Translations under genes and position numbers: made by a program
From: Dyadobacter chenhuakuii
GTDB lineage: Bacteria > Bacteroidota > Bacteroidia > Cytophagales > Spirosomataceae
Assembly: GCF_023821985.2 (NCBI RefSeq)
Contig: NZ_CP098805.1
Location: 3,658,001-3,722,000, forward strand
Reading direction: 5' to 3'
Length of the DNA: 64,000 nucleotides
The notes under the pieces: model-generated
Told to the model about the DNA's origin: nothing
Databases searched by the model: none
The model's input: the letters and a program-made list of their open reading frames with translations, nothing else
Shown: positions 1-8,533 of the stretch, in pieces
How the letters are laid out: each line of letters begins with the position of its first letter
How positions within the stretch are numbered: the stretch's first letter is position 1

Positions 1-518
1 TGAGGGCATTTACGCCGCAGGATGCCGACGCGCTGAAACAAACGGTTAAGACATATCCGAAATCAGATTTTTATGCAATCGACCAGATCCTGACCACATT
101 AGGGATCGGCCAGGCATTGATTACGGTTTTGAATGAAAAAGGAATCCCGACAGAAGTGGCGGCAACGCATTTACTTCCGCCTAACTCGGTCATGGGGCCA
201 ATGGTGCAGGCAGATTACGATAATCACGTCCGACAATCAGACGTTTACCTGAAATACAAAGACCCTATCGATCCTGAAAGTGCTTATGAAATGCTTACCA
301 AGCGGATGGAAGCGCATGCACAGGTGGAAGCAAAAGCCCAGGAGGAAGTTGCGGAAGTAAAAAAAGGAAAGGAAGAAAAAGGAATGCTCTCCGAAGCACT
401 TAACTCACCATTGGCCAAACAAATTGGGCGGGAAGTGGTCAGGGGCGTTTTCGGAATGTTATTTGGTAAAAAAACAACGAGTACCCGCAAAAAAAGCGGC
501 GGTTTTTTTGGCTTCTAG
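1..518 (+). CDS. HerA-like ATPase (DUF853/YjgR type), C-terminal fragment
   Basis: The frame is open from the left edge (first full codon at position 3), so the gene starts outside the window and only about 172 C-terminal residues are present. The visible part begins RAFTPQDADALK and continues with a QALITVLNEKG segment and an LPP motif. This resembles the C-terminal region of the YjgR/DUF853 family of HerA-like P-loop ATPases. The P-loop itself is outside the window. The last 60 residues are charged, then basic and glycine-rich (KKSGGFFGF). The stop shares bases with the stop of the convergent DUF2141 gene. The family is a putative DNA-associated helicase/ATPase of unproven role. Confidence 0.72.
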   Translation, partial: RAFTPQDADALKQTVKTYPKSDFYAIDQILTTLGIGQALITVLNEKGIPTEVAATHLLPPNSVMGPMVQADYDNHVRQSDVYLKYKDPIDPESAYEMLTKRMEAHAQVEAKAQEEVAEVKKGKEEKGMLSEALNSPLAKQIGREVVRGVFGMLFGKKTTSTRKKSGGFFGF

Positions 519-934
519 TCTGTAAGCTTCACATTAATTTTCTGTCCCGGATCTTTGAAAACGAATTCACAATCTTCAAATTTCGGGGCAGAAAACTTTG
601 GCCGGAAGTTCTTGCTGAAACCGTATGGTTCTTTGGGGATCCCGACAAAGTTTTTATCCAGCACACCATTGCTGTTCAGGTCGTGGTAAACGGCCAACGC
701 ATAGCGGCCAGGAGCAAGGTCAAATGCAACAAGCTGAGGTGCAGCACCTTTCACGTCAACAATCCTGTAAATTTTAGGCTTTTCCTTACTGGCAAACTTC
801 TCCTCCGGCTTATAAATGGCTATCCAAAGTTTACCCTGGCCTTTTTTTATATTGGTAAACTCAATGTTCAATGTCATTGCCGGTTCCACAAACCAGCCTA
901 GCAGGCAACTCACAATCCATACAAGCATAATCAT
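515..934 (-). CDS. Secreted DUF2141 domain protein
   Basis: A 139-residue protein with a hydrophobic N-terminus (about residues 1-20, ending near EPAMT) that should act as a signal peptide. The rest is one small beta-rich domain with the DUF2141 pattern: GKLWIAIYKPEEKF early, then APGRYALAVYHDLNSNGVLDKN and a GIPKEPYGFS loop. The D-N-G-D series resembles a calcium-type loop, but ligand binding is not established. The function of the family is unknown; members are exported in Bacteroidota. A start at Met3 is equally possible. The start lies 2 bp after the stop of the upstream thioesterase, so the two are probably co-transcribed. Confidence 0.75.
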   Translation of the reverse strand: MIMLVWIVSCLLGWFVEPAMTLNIEFTNIKKGQGKLWIAIYKPEEKFASKEKPKIYRIVDVKGAAPQLVAFDLAPGRYALAVYHDLNSNGVLDKNFVGIPKEPYGFSKNFRPKFSAPKFEDCEFVFKDPGQKINVKLTD

Positions 935-936
935 CT

Positions 937-1494
937 TTATTTATCTGTTTCCCAACCAATTACACAGCGCTGATTCGATAGCTTGTGCAAATTATCCTGC
1001 ACATCCATTCTTGTTTTTGCATTATCAAATGCATCCTTATAATTCTCCTTTAATTCACGACGTTTGATCGCTTCCAGAAACCTGCGGGCATCATCCTCCG
1101 TTTCAAGCAGTAACTCAGGCACAACTGTAGGTTTATCATCGTCTCCCTTCGCCACCATTGTCACATAGGAAGTATTTGTATGCCTTTGTGTTCCGTTTTT
1201 AACATTTTCCGCAATCACCCGGATCCCAATCACCAGCGACGTCCTGCCAACATAATTGACGGACGCGTGCAGCGAAACCAGATCCCCAACTTCCACCGGC
1301 TCTAAAAAATCCACGCCATCAACTGAAACCGTCACGCAGTAAGTGCCTGCATGTCGCGCTGCACACGCATAAGCGACCTTGTCAATCAACGATAATAGGA
1401 TGCCTCCATGTATTTTTCCGCCGAAATTAGCGTAGGACGGAATCATGAGTTCCGTTAATGTGGTCTGTGAAAATCGAACTGAGCGAGGTTCCAA
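937..1494 (-). CDS. Acyl-CoA thioesterase, hotdog fold (YciA/BFIT-like)
   Basis: Predicted cytoplasmic acyl-CoA hydrolase of 185 residues. The N-terminal two thirds fit one hotdog domain: YANFGGKIHGGILLSLID, with the Asn and HGG of the catalytic loop, followed by the YVGRTSLVIGIRV strand typical of YciA-like enzymes. The C-terminal 60 residues are charged and helical and lie beyond the usual domain. The start shown is TTG at 1492-1494; no in-frame ATG exists between it and the upstream stop, so TTG, or an ATT three codons upstream, must be used. It follows the Gfo/Idh/MocA gene by about 15 bp. Substrate chain length cannot be read from the sequence. Confidence 0.82.
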   Translation of the reverse strand: MEPRSVRFSQTTLTELMIPSYANFGGKIHGGILLSLIDKVAYACAARHAGTYCVTVSVDGVDFLEPVEVGDLVSLHASVNYVGRTSLVIGIRVIAENVKNGTQRHTNTSYVTMVAKGDDDKPTVVPELLLETEDDARRFLEAIKRRELKENYKDAFDNAKTRMDVQDNLHKLSNQRCVIGWETDK

Positions 1495-1509
1495 ATGCTT
1501 AATGTTAGG

Positions 1510-2595
1510 TTATTTCTTCAAATAAACGGTTTTTCCTGATTTGGCGGACTCTTTTGCCGTTTCTAATATTTCAACGACCGTAACATTGACCGGCAATCCA
1601 TAGAGATCATTCTTTTCAAGCTTCAATCTGCCCTGGACCACATCAGCCAACACAGAGAACGGATCGGTGAACGGAGCAGGGCGCGGATCGAGCTTGATCG
1701 TTTCTTCCGGCGTCTTTTCTGCAAGGCGCTGCCGCACGGTTGTGGGACTCACAGCAACTGCATAACCCTTGTTTCCAAACACTTCCATGTCCTTCCGCGC
1801 GAAAGACCAGTTCCACGAACCCTGAATGACACATTGTGCCTTAGGATATTGCAAAATGATGGTGGCCTCATCATCCACTTCTTTGTAAATGTCCGGCTTG
1901 TTCTGGTGCGTAACCGCAGTAACGGACAGCGGGCGTTCACCCTTCAACAGCCAAGTCATCAAGTTGGCTCCATAGCAGCCAAAATCCACCAATGCTCCTG
2001 CGCCGTTTTTCACAGGATCGGTGAGAATGGCCAGAAATTCTTTGCTCACACCAATCTCTTTCGGTCCCTGGTGACCATCATTCACCATTACTTTCCTGAT
2101 CTCGCCCAGTTTCCCTTGTTCCACCAAATCCCGGACATGCTGATTGCTCGCATACCAGGATGTTTCATAATTGGTCAGCACCTGGATGCCATTCTGATCC
2201 GCCAGTTTCTGAATTTCCTTTGCATCTGCAAATGTAGTTGCCAGTGGCTTTTCCACCATTACGTGGATTTTTTTGGGCGCACAGGCGCGTACGATGGCAA
2301 TGTGTTCATTTATTGCCCCAAATGCCGAAACCGCTTCCGGCTTGGCCTCTTCCAGCATTTTATTCAAGTCTGTAAAAAAGAGCTTTTTATCCAGCTTGTA
2401 TTTGGTCATGAACAAGTTAACAAGGTCCGGGTTTGTTTCGTAAATACCCACAATCTCAATATCCTTCTTGTCTGAACGGTTGAAAATCCAGCCGACATGG
2501 CCGTGACTTAAACCGGCAACCGCGATTTTCAAAGGTGCTTGTGCCATAGATTGAATGCTAAAAAGCGCTAGTAAACAAAGCAGCAATGTTTTCAT
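1510..2595 (-). CDS. Exported Gfo/Idh/MocA family oxidoreductase
   Basis: A 361-residue NAD(P)-dependent sugar-type oxidoreductase. Residues 1-19 form a signal peptide ending SMAQ, so the enzyme is probably periplasmic. A Rossmann start (VAGLSHGHVGW, residues 26-36) follows, and the family EKP motif lies at residues 115-117 (VMVEKPLATT). The C-terminal half contains the alpha/beta domain with GALVDFGCYGANL. The usual GxGxxG is altered to GLSHGHVG, which many exported Bacteroidota members share. The substrate is unknown. It lies 12 bp after a ceramidase-like gene, so the two may act on related glycan or lipid substrates, but that is inference. Confidence 0.85.
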   Translation of the reverse strand: MKTLLLCLLALFSIQSMAQAPLKIAVAGLSHGHVGWIFNRSDKKDIEIVGIYETNPDLVNLFMTKYKLDKKLFFTDLNKMLEEAKPEAVSAFGAINEHIAIVRACAPKKIHVMVEKPLATTFADAKEIQKLADQNGIQVLTNYETSWYASNQHVRDLVEQGKLGEIRKVMVNDGHQGPKEIGVSKEFLAILTDPVKNGAGALVDFGCYGANLMTWLLKGERPLSVTAVTHQNKPDIYKEVDDEATIILQYPKAQCVIQGSWNWSFARKDMEVFGNKGYAVAVSPTTVRQRLAEKTPEETIKLDPRPAPFTDPFSVLADVVQGRLKLEKNDLYGLPVNVTVVEILETAKESAKSGKTVYLKK

Positions 2596-2607
2596 ATTCG
2601 ATTTGGT

Positions 2608-3960
2608 TTAGGATAACTTATCAATAATGTCTTTGATCACCTCTTGCAAATAAGCACCATTATAAGGGCCATACCAACTCATGGTTTTGGTTTCGTAAAG
2701 GTCTTTATCAAAATGCTTATCATGCGTAATGTAGCCGATATAACCACCGTTGAAGCTGGTAACCATCAAATTGAGACCTTTTGTCTTGGCATAAGCATCC
2801 AGTCCCGCAACGAGCTCCCCCGAAAAATCACACGGCATCCCCACCATGAGAATGTTCCCGATCCGTAACGCTTTTACAAACACCGGATAATCTCCGAAAG
2901 CCTTCTTAAACACCCAAGAACGAAGGTTAATGCGCATTGTGAGCCTGGGCGACGGGTCGCGCAAGGGCAAAGGCAATGTGATGGCCTGCAACATAGCGCC
3001 GCTAGACTTTTCCTTTATCGCTGAATCAGATAACAATGCTTTTTGGACACCATATGCCTGATTTTTCAACTCATCAAAATCGTCGGAACCCTTCTCGATA
3101 GGCCCCATGCTGCCCACAGCGCCAGCCATGTACATAGCAAAATCGTATCGACCTTTTTCAAGCGAATCCACCAGAATGCCGGGATAATCCCTTGACAAAA
3201 CAATATTGCCCGAATTCAAAATCGTTGAATGTGCCGCATAGGAGCTTAAAATCGCCTTTTTCCCACTGTTTGTAACGAATGCCGCAGAACGGATCTCAGG
3301 ATCGACCTCTCCTTCCTCTCCTACCAGCCTGTTCCGGATATCCACTTTGTCAATCGATTCCATGTAAGTCAGTGAGACAGGTTCCAGCTTTGCTTTGGCT
3401 TGTACGATGGCTTGAAAAATAGCATCTGCAAGACGTTCTACCGTGGCTGGATTGTATTTTCCTGAAAAAAACAAAGAAGAGATCCCCGTTCCCCAACCAC
3501 CTACACTATTATGGCTATGCGTTGCCCCGAAAAAGACCTGATTGAACGGAATTTCCTTTTCAGTAAGCCTTGCTTGTAACAGCTTGATCACCGTAGGGGG
3601 CACAATCAGCAGGTCAGCGGCAATGATTGCGGCTTGCGTCCCGCCATTGTCTATGACCATTGCACGCACATAAACAGAGTCGTGAACGGCCGTGTACAAC
3701 TTGCCCTTGCGCTTGCCATAACCTGCTGTGGGTGTGGGTGATGGCGGCGTAATGTTCACTTTGGCCCAGCCCGCCCGCAGCTGCCCGGAAGCGCTCGTTG
3801 TATCTTTCTTAACGTTACTAATCTGCTTTTTCCATTGACCATAATAGGGCATTTCCTTATATGGCGTATCGTCCATTGTCGTGATCATCGTAGCAATGGT
3901 CAGTATCAAGAGCAGTACGATCACCCCGATGATGCGCAGGAAAATTCGAAGGAATCTCAT
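2608..3960 (-). CDS. Membrane-anchored neutral/alkaline ceramidase-like protein
   Basis: The ATG at 3958-3960 was chosen because it is followed directly by basic residues and a membrane segment (residues 4-27); a longer frame would need TTG at 4005. The protein has 450 residues. After the anchor comes a domain like the N-terminal part of neutral/alkaline non-lysosomal ceramidase: RAGWAKVNITP, TAGYGKRKGK, VHDSVYVRAMVI, and the GATHSHNSVGG metal-site motif (residues 145-155). A second histidine occurs in SSYAAHSTIL. Family members hydrolyse amide bonds of ceramides, but many short bacterial relatives have no known substrate. It is shorter than full ceramidases (about 650-750 residues) and lacks their C-terminal Ig-like domain. 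Confidence 0.78.
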   Translation of the reverse strand: MRFLRIFLRIIGVIVLLLILTIATMITTMDDTPYKEMPYYGQWKKQISNVKKDTTSASGQLRAGWAKVNITPPSPTPTAGYGKRKGKLYTAVHDSVYVRAMVIDNGGTQAAIIAADLLIVPPTVIKLLQARLTEKEIPFNQVFFGATHSHNSVGGWGTGISSLFFSGKYNPATVERLADAIFQAIVQAKAKLEPVSLTYMESIDKVDIRNRLVGEEGEVDPEIRSAAFVTNSGKKAILSSYAAHSTILNSGNIVLSRDYPGILVDSLEKGRYDFAMYMAGAVGSMGPIEKGSDDFDELKNQAYGVQKALLSDSAIKEKSSGAMLQAITLPLPLRDPSPRLTMRINLRSWVFKKAFGDYPVFVKALRIGNILMVGMPCDFSGELVAGLDAYAKTKGLNLMVTSFNGGYIGYITHDKHFDKDLYETKTMSWYGPYNGAYLQEVIKDIIDKLS

Positions 3961-4027
3961 TAATTGAATGTGGGAGGTTAGGTTACCAATATGCAAAAGG
4001 AGCAAACATTTGTTTTATCCTCATTAT

Positions 4028-4063
4028 AAAAAAACCCGACATTCCGTGACGGCTGATGTCGGG
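4028..4063 (-). terminator. Intrinsic terminator after yceI
   Basis: An 8-bp perfect stem (cccgacat at 4035-4042 with atgtcggg at 4056-4063) is followed in the leftward direction by a run of A on the given strand (U in the RNA). It lies 35 bp past the yceI stop and isolates that gene from the ceramidase-like gene. Confidence 0.8.
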
Positions 4064-4097
4064 CATTGTCCCGGACTAACCGGGTAAATTGTATGAT

Positions 4098-4631
4098 TTA
4101 AGATTGTTTAACCAATTGAATGTTGGCAATCAGCTTTACATCTTCTCCGATGACCAATCCTCCGGAATCGGTCAGTTGCATGTAATTAAGGCCGAATTCC
4201 TGACGGCTGATCCTGCCTTCCACTTCAAAACCAATCCTGAGTTTCCCATCCGCATCACGCTCGGCACCGCCATATTCTGCATCCAGCTCGATAGGCTTTG
4301 TAATGCCTTTTAATGTAAGCAACCCGGAGAGCTTGTAATTATCGCCTTTCACCTTATGAAAGTAATTGGACTGAAAAGTGATATGCGGGAATTGTTCTGC
4401 ATCAAAAAAATCTGCCGACCTTAAATGCGCATCGCGCAGATCAACCTTCGTGTCGATACTGCTCACATCCAGCGAGAAGTGAATTTCAGCGTTTTCGAAG
4501 TTATTCAGGTCCGAAGTTGCGCCGCCTTCGAAGTTGTTAAAGGAGCCTGTAATGGTGGAAATGACGAGGTGTTTAATCTTAAACTGTACTTCCGAATGTA
4601 CCGGGTCTACGATCCATTTTGTAACTGACAT
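4098..4631 (-). CDS. YceI family lipid-binding protein
   Basis: A 177-residue single-domain YceI protein. The start, VTKWIVDPVHSEVQFKIKHL, is diagnostic, and so is the middle, where SSIDTKVDLRDAHLRSADFFDAEQFPHITF gives the DxRDxHLRSxDFFD signature. Family members form a lipocalin-like beta barrel that binds polyisoprenoid or amphiphilic ligands. No signal peptide is visible, so this copy appears cytoplasmic, unlike the E. coli periplasmic protein. It is monocistronic: a terminator follows, and 207 bp of divergent intergenic DNA separate it from the transglutaminase gene. Confidence 0.93.
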   Translation of the reverse strand: MSVTKWIVDPVHSEVQFKIKHLVISTITGSFNNFEGGATSDLNNFENAEIHFSLDVSSIDTKVDLRDAHLRSADFFDAEQFPHITFQSNYFHKVKGDNYKLSGLLTLKGITKPIELDAEYGGAERDADGKLRIGFEVEGRISRQEFGLNYMQLTDSGGLVIGEDVKLIANIQLVKQS

Positions 4632-4838
4632 AGATAAAGAATTTAGATTCTACAAAAACTGCAGACGGGAACGTCCCGGTGCTGTTATTAATCCTAAAAT
4701 TAGCATTCCTGACGTATAAACGTCCATTAAAATGTTTTAATTCAGACCGTAATGCATGTTTAAACGAAAATAATGGCACGTAATTTTTAACTCACTCGTT
4801 GTCATAACATTTACCAAATATATTAAATCGACTCATAC

Positions 4839-5645
4839 ATGAAAATGAAGGGAAGAAGCATATTCACGTATGACGTGTATGCGCCCACAACCGTAACGAC
4901 CATGTTACGCCCCCGCAGACAAGAAGGCCAGTCTATCATTCAGGAAGGTTTCAACATTGAGCCGTCCGTTCCTTTTTCAGAATACACCGATATATACGGC
5001 AATCCGTGCCAGCGTACAATCCTGCCGGTAGGCAGGGTGACCATTACCACAGAAGTTCAGGCACAGGTGAGCGCAACGAAGTCCATTCCAAGTCCGCCGC
5101 CAACATTCATGCTGGTTGGCGATTTGCCTGACGAAGTGATGCATTACATCCTGCCAAGCCGTTATTGCGAGTCGGACCTGCACGAAATCAATATGCTTGT
5201 GATGAACATTGCCGGCAACCTGGCACCTGGTTATGAGCAAGTTGAAGCGATCCGGACCTGGATTCACCAGAATGTGAAATATCAGTACGGCGTAACCGAT
5301 TCCAGCACGACAGCATTGGATGTGGCGCGAAACCGCATTGGCGTATGCCGCGACTTCACACACCTGGCCATCGCCTTGTGCCGTAACCTATGCATCCCGG
5401 CCAGAATGACCGTTGGCTATCTCGACAGGCTTAAAGTAATGGACTTGCACGCCTGGTTCGACGTGTACATCGGTGGACAATGGTATACATTCGACGCGGT
5501 GCAGGAAAAAACAGATGGATACAGAATCGAAATCGCCCACGGCCGCGACGCCGCGGATGTAGCGATGGTAACGCAGTACGGCAATGCTACATTGCAATCG
5601 CTGCATGTGGAAACGGAGCTTTTGGAGCCGGAGCCGGGTAACTAA
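4839..5645 (+). CDS. Transglutaminase-like cysteine protease family protein
   Basis: A 268-residue protein without a signal peptide. The N-terminal 100 residues are a beta-rich region typical of bacterial transglutaminase-like proteins (YDVYAPTTVTTMLRP). The core domain carries the catalytic triad: Cys170 in RIGVCRDFTHL, His204 in DLHAWFDVY and Asp219 in YTFDAVQ. The family contains peptidases and amidases as well as transglutaminases, so the reaction is not assigned. Met3 is an alternative start. It converges with kbl, and the 80-bp spacer holds a large inverted repeat. Confidence 0.88.
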   Translation: MKMKGRSIFTYDVYAPTTVTTMLRPRRQEGQSIIQEGFNIEPSVPFSEYTDIYGNPCQRTILPVGRVTITTEVQAQVSATKSIPSPPPTFMLVGDLPDEVMHYILPSRYCESDLHEINMLVMNIAGNLAPGYEQVEAIRTWIHQNVKYQYGVTDSSTTALDVARNRIGVCRDFTHLAIALCRNLCIPARMTVGYLDRLKVMDLHAWFDVYIGGQWYTFDAVQEKTDGYRIEIAHGRDAADVAMVTQYGNATLQSLHVETELLEPEPGN

Positions 5646-5657
5646 TAATATTCATCT

Positions 5658-5716
5658 CCCCAGTCACCCTGAGCGGACCGGGCCGCCCGGCCCCGGTCCG
5701 CTCAGGGTGACTGGGG
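5658..5716. repeat. Perfect 25-bp inverted repeat (REP-like palindrome)
   Basis: Arms at 5658-5682 and 5692-5716 are exact reverse complements, GC-rich, with a 9-base loop. No U-tract flanks either side, so it is not a standard intrinsic terminator, although it sits between two convergent stops. The core CAGTCACCCTGAGCGG resembles dispersed palindromic repeats seen in many bacterial genomes; whether it is repeated elsewhere in this genome cannot be seen here. Confidence 0.85.
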
Positions 5717-5725
5717 ATGTTATCT

Positions 5726-6910
5726 TTATATAACCCCCAACCCCTCCCCTACCTTCGTAAACGCCGCCACGGCCTTTTCCAGATGTTCCTGCTCGTGCCC
5801 GGCGGAAATCTGCACGCGGATGCGGGCTTTTCCCTGCGGCACGACGGGATAGAAGAAGCCGATCACGTAAATGCCTTCTTCCAATAATTGCGAAGCGAAT
5901 TCCTGCGCAAGTTTCGCATCGTAAAGCATGATTGGTACGATCGGATGTTCCCCTGGTAAGATATCGAAACCGGCCTCTGTCATGGCTTTGCGGAAATAGG
6001 CTGTGTTTTTTTCCAGCTTATCGCGCAGTGCCGTTGATGAAGAAAGCAGATCCAGCACTTTGATGGATGCGCCAACAATGGATGGTGCAAGTGTATTGGA
6101 GAATAAATAAGGCCTTGAACGCTGGCGCAGAATCTCAACAATTTCCTTTTTAGCGGCTGTAAAACCACCCGACGCACCGCCCAACGCTTTTCCGTATGTG
6201 CCGGTAATGATGTCAATCCGGCCCATAACATTGCGGAATTCGTGCGAGCCGCGGCCCGTTTTACCCATAAAACCCGATGCGTGACATTCGTCGATCATGA
6301 CCATGGCATTGTTTGCCTCGGCCAGGTCGCAGATCTTGTCGAGCTGCGCGATGGTTCCGTCCATGGAGAATACGCCGTCAGTTACGATCAGGATTCTGCG
6401 GCTTCCGGCTGCGTCTTTAAGTTGCTGTTCCAAATCGGCCATATCATTGTGCTTGTAGCGAAAACGTTTCGCTTTACACAGCCTGATGCCGTCAATTAAG
6501 GAAGCGTGATTCAGTTCGTCGGAGATTATAGCGTCTTTTTCGTTTAGCAATGGTTCAAAAACGCCGCCGTTGGCGTCGAATGCTGCTGCGTAGAGAATGC
6601 AGTCTTCCATGCCTAAAAAAGCAGCGGTTTTGCTCTCCAACTCTTTATGAATGTCCTGCGTTCCGCAAATAAAACGAACCGATGACATACCAAATCCGTG
6701 TGTGTTAATGGCTTCTATACCGGCCTTAATCACCTCAGGATGAGAAGAAAGTCCCAGGTAATTGTTTGCACAAAAATTTAGCACATCCTTTCCGTCGGTT
6801 GCTATCTTAGCGGCCTGGGGCGTGGTGATAACTCTTTCTTTTTTGTATAAACCGGCTGCCTTAATGGCTTCCAGCTCCTGATGCAGTTCTTCCTGAATGC
6901 TAGCGTTCAT
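5726..6910 (-). CDS. kbl: Glycine C-acetyltransferase (2-amino-3-ketobutyrate CoA ligase)
   Basis: PLP enzyme that splits 2-amino-3-ketobutyrate with CoA into glycine and acetyl-CoA, the second step of threonine breakdown. At 394 residues it has the normal length of the family. Visible features are the [10 protein letters not shown] motif (50-59), His135 in [11 protein letters not shown], Asp207 in [12 protein letters not shown], and the Schiff-base lysine Lys241 in [14 protein letters not shown]. Bacterial 8-amino-7-oxononanoate synthase is similar, but the SMDG-IAQLDKI context, the [10 protein letters not shown]-terminus and the adjacent dehydrogenase support Kbl. It lies 36 bp behind tdh in the same direction. 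No U-tract terminator is visible, only the large palindrome downstream. Confidence 0.95.
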   Translation of the reverse strand: MNASIQEELHQELEAIKAAGLYKKERVITTPQAAKIATDGKDVLNFCANNYLGLSSHPEVIKAGIEAINTHGFGMSSVRFICGTQDIHKELESKTAAFLGMEDCILYAAAFDANGGVFEPLLNEKDAIISDELNHASLIDGIRLCKAKRFRYKHNDMADLEQQLKDAAGSRRILIVTDGVFSMDGTIAQLDKICDLAEANNAMVMIDECHASGFMGKTGRGSHEFRNVMGRIDIITGTYGKALGGASGGFTAAKKEIVEILRQRSRPYLFSNTLAPSIVGASIKVLDLLSSSTALRDKLEKNTAYFRKAMTEAGFDILPGEHPIVPIMLYDAKLAQEFASQLLEEGIYVIGFFYPVVPQGKARIRVQISAGHEQEHLEKAVAAFTKVGEGLGVI

Positions 6911-6946
6911 AAATCTGATTTTTTAATGTTGATATGTAATCGCTTC

Positions 6947-7900
6947 TCAGCTTTTGACGGATTGGTACTTTTTCTTCAATTCAAAAATCATTTCCTCCGT
7001 CATTTTATCCAAATTATAAGCCGGACGCCAGCCCCAGTCTTTCCTGGCTTGCGAATCGTCAATTTGTGCAGGCCATGATTCGGCGATCTTCTGGCGGAAA
7101 TCAGGCTTGTAGGAAATTTTAAAATCCGGGATAATCTTGCCAATGCTTTCTGCTACTTCTTCCGGGGAAAAACTGATTCCAGCGAGATTGTAACTCGTTC
7201 GTACCGTGATTTTATCCTTAGGTGCTTCCATTAGCCGCACGGTTGCGTCCATTGCATCACTAATGTAGATCATCGGAAGTGTTGTTTTAGCTTCCAGAAA
7301 ACATTCAAACGCTTCTCCCTGAACGGCCTTGTGGTAAATGTCAACGGCATAATCCGTGGTCCCGCCGCCCGGCATAGACTGGTAACCGATGATGCCCGGA
7401 TATCTCAGCGACCGGATATCCATTCCATATCTTTGAAAATAATAATTCGACCAGTTTTCACCGGCCGCTTTGCTAATTCCGTAAACCGTCGCCGGATCCA
7501 GATAAGACCATTGCTCTGCCTTTGTATCCACATTATCTCCAAAAACCGCGATAGAACTTGGGTAAAAAACCTTTGCAACATTATTTTCCCGAGCCACTTC
7601 CAGCACATTAAAATAGGTTTGCATGTTGATATGCCACGTTTTCAATGGCTCCTGCTCACCCTTCGCAGACAGGATTGCAGCCAGGTGATAGATCTGGGTG
7701 ACCTTGTATTTTTTTACCAATGCAGCCAGGGCATTGCCATCTGTTGCATCCAGTTTTTCGAAAAGCCCGGTTTCATGCTCGGGCAGCCTGATATCTGAGG
7801 CAACTACTTTTTCAACTCCGTAAATCTCTCTTAAATATTCTACAAGCACCGAACCAATTTGTCCGTTCGCACCGATCACTAGTATGCATTCTGATTTCAT
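6947..7900 (-). CDS. tdh: L-threonine 3-dehydrogenase, short-chain (SDR) type
   Basis: NAD-dependent oxidation of L-threonine to 2-amino-3-ketobutyrate, the substrate of the next gene. The ATG at 7898-7900 was chosen: it begins MKSECILVIGANGQIGS, the normal N-terminus, whereas a longer frame to 7924 adds eight unrelated residues. The protein has 317 residues. The Rossmann motif GANGQIG is at 10-16 and the SDR catalytic pair is Tyr140/Lys144 (VYGISKAAGE). This is the extended-SDR threonine dehydrogenase, not the zinc-dependent type of E. coli. It is transcribed away from an Lrp-like regulator with 171 bp between the starts. Confidence 0.94.
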   Translation of the reverse strand: MKSECILVIGANGQIGSVLVEYLREIYGVEKVVASDIRLPEHETGLFEKLDATDGNALAALVKKYKVTQIYHLAAILSAKGEQEPLKTWHINMQTYFNVLEVARENNVAKVFYPSSIAVFGDNVDTKAEQWSYLDPATVYGISKAAGENWSNYYFQRYGMDIRSLRYPGIIGYQSMPGGGTTDYAVDIYHKAVQGEAFECFLEAKTTLPMIYISDAMDATVRLMEAPKDKITVRTSYNLAGISFSPEEVAESIGKIIPDFKISYKPDFRQKIAESWPAQIDDSQARKDWGWRPAYNLDKMTEEMIFELKKKYQSVKS

Positions 7901-8071
7901 GACAAGCCTGTTTTGATAAAGCATTAATCACTTGCAATTTCCCGAATTCGGATAATAAACTCAATGTTTGACCCTATTGACAGGAAATGTTCCTGCACTA
8001 TCATAGATTCAAAGAAAATATTACTTTTAAACTTCACTAAGCTTTCGGCTCACAGTAAATATTCTTGCACC

Positions 8072-8533
8072 ATGGAACAGTTGGACAAAATTGATACCAA
8101 GATCCTGCGCATCTTGCAAAAAGACGCGAAAAAGACGACAAAAGAAATCGCTACAATGTTAAATCTGACTGTGTCGCCGATCTATGAAAGGATAAGGAGA
8201 TTGGAAAGCCTGGGATATATCAAACATTACGTGGCGATCCTGGACAAGAAGCTGATCAACCGGCAGGTAACGACGATCTGCCAGGTTTCCATGCGTTACC
8301 ACAATGAGGCTTTTATCGAAAAATTCGAGCAGGAAATCCAGAATCTGCAGGAAGTTCAGGAATGTTATCATATGGCCGGACAAGTTGACTTTTTGTTAAA
8401 AATCAATGTCGCCAGCCTGGACGATTACCACGACTTCGTCAAATACAAACTATCCAAAATCGACAACATTGGCGTGCTTAACAGCACATTTGTACTCAAA
8501 GAAATCAAGCATACATCAGAATTTTACATCTGA
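8072..8533 (+). CDS. Lrp/AsnC family transcriptional regulator
   Basis: A 153-residue regulator. The ATG at 8072 gives the usual N-terminus (MEQLDKIDTKILRILQKDAK); the reading frame is open further upstream but that part is unlike the family. Residues 3-50 form the winged helix-turn-helix (TKEIATMLNLTVSPIYERIRRLESLGYI), and about 65-142 the RAM effector domain. It is divergent from tdh-kbl. In E. coli, Lrp controls tdh-kbl in response to leucine, so control of the threonine operon here is a reasonable inference from position. Its stop TGA directly abuts the reverse-strand stop of the next gene (TGATCA). Confidence 0.92.
   Translation: MEQLDKIDTKILRILQKDAKKTTKEIATMLNLTVSPIYERIRRLESLGYIKHYVAILDKKLINRQVTTICQVSMRYHNEAFIEKFEQEIQNLQEVQECYHMAGQVDFLLKINVASLDDYHDFVKYKLSKIDNIGVLNSTFVLKEIKHTSEFYI

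Noticed and set aside
4070..4084. Second small hairpin (CCCGG-ACTAA-CCGGG) beside the yceI terminator
   Set aside because: Five base pairs and no U-tract; the neighbouring stem explains termination.
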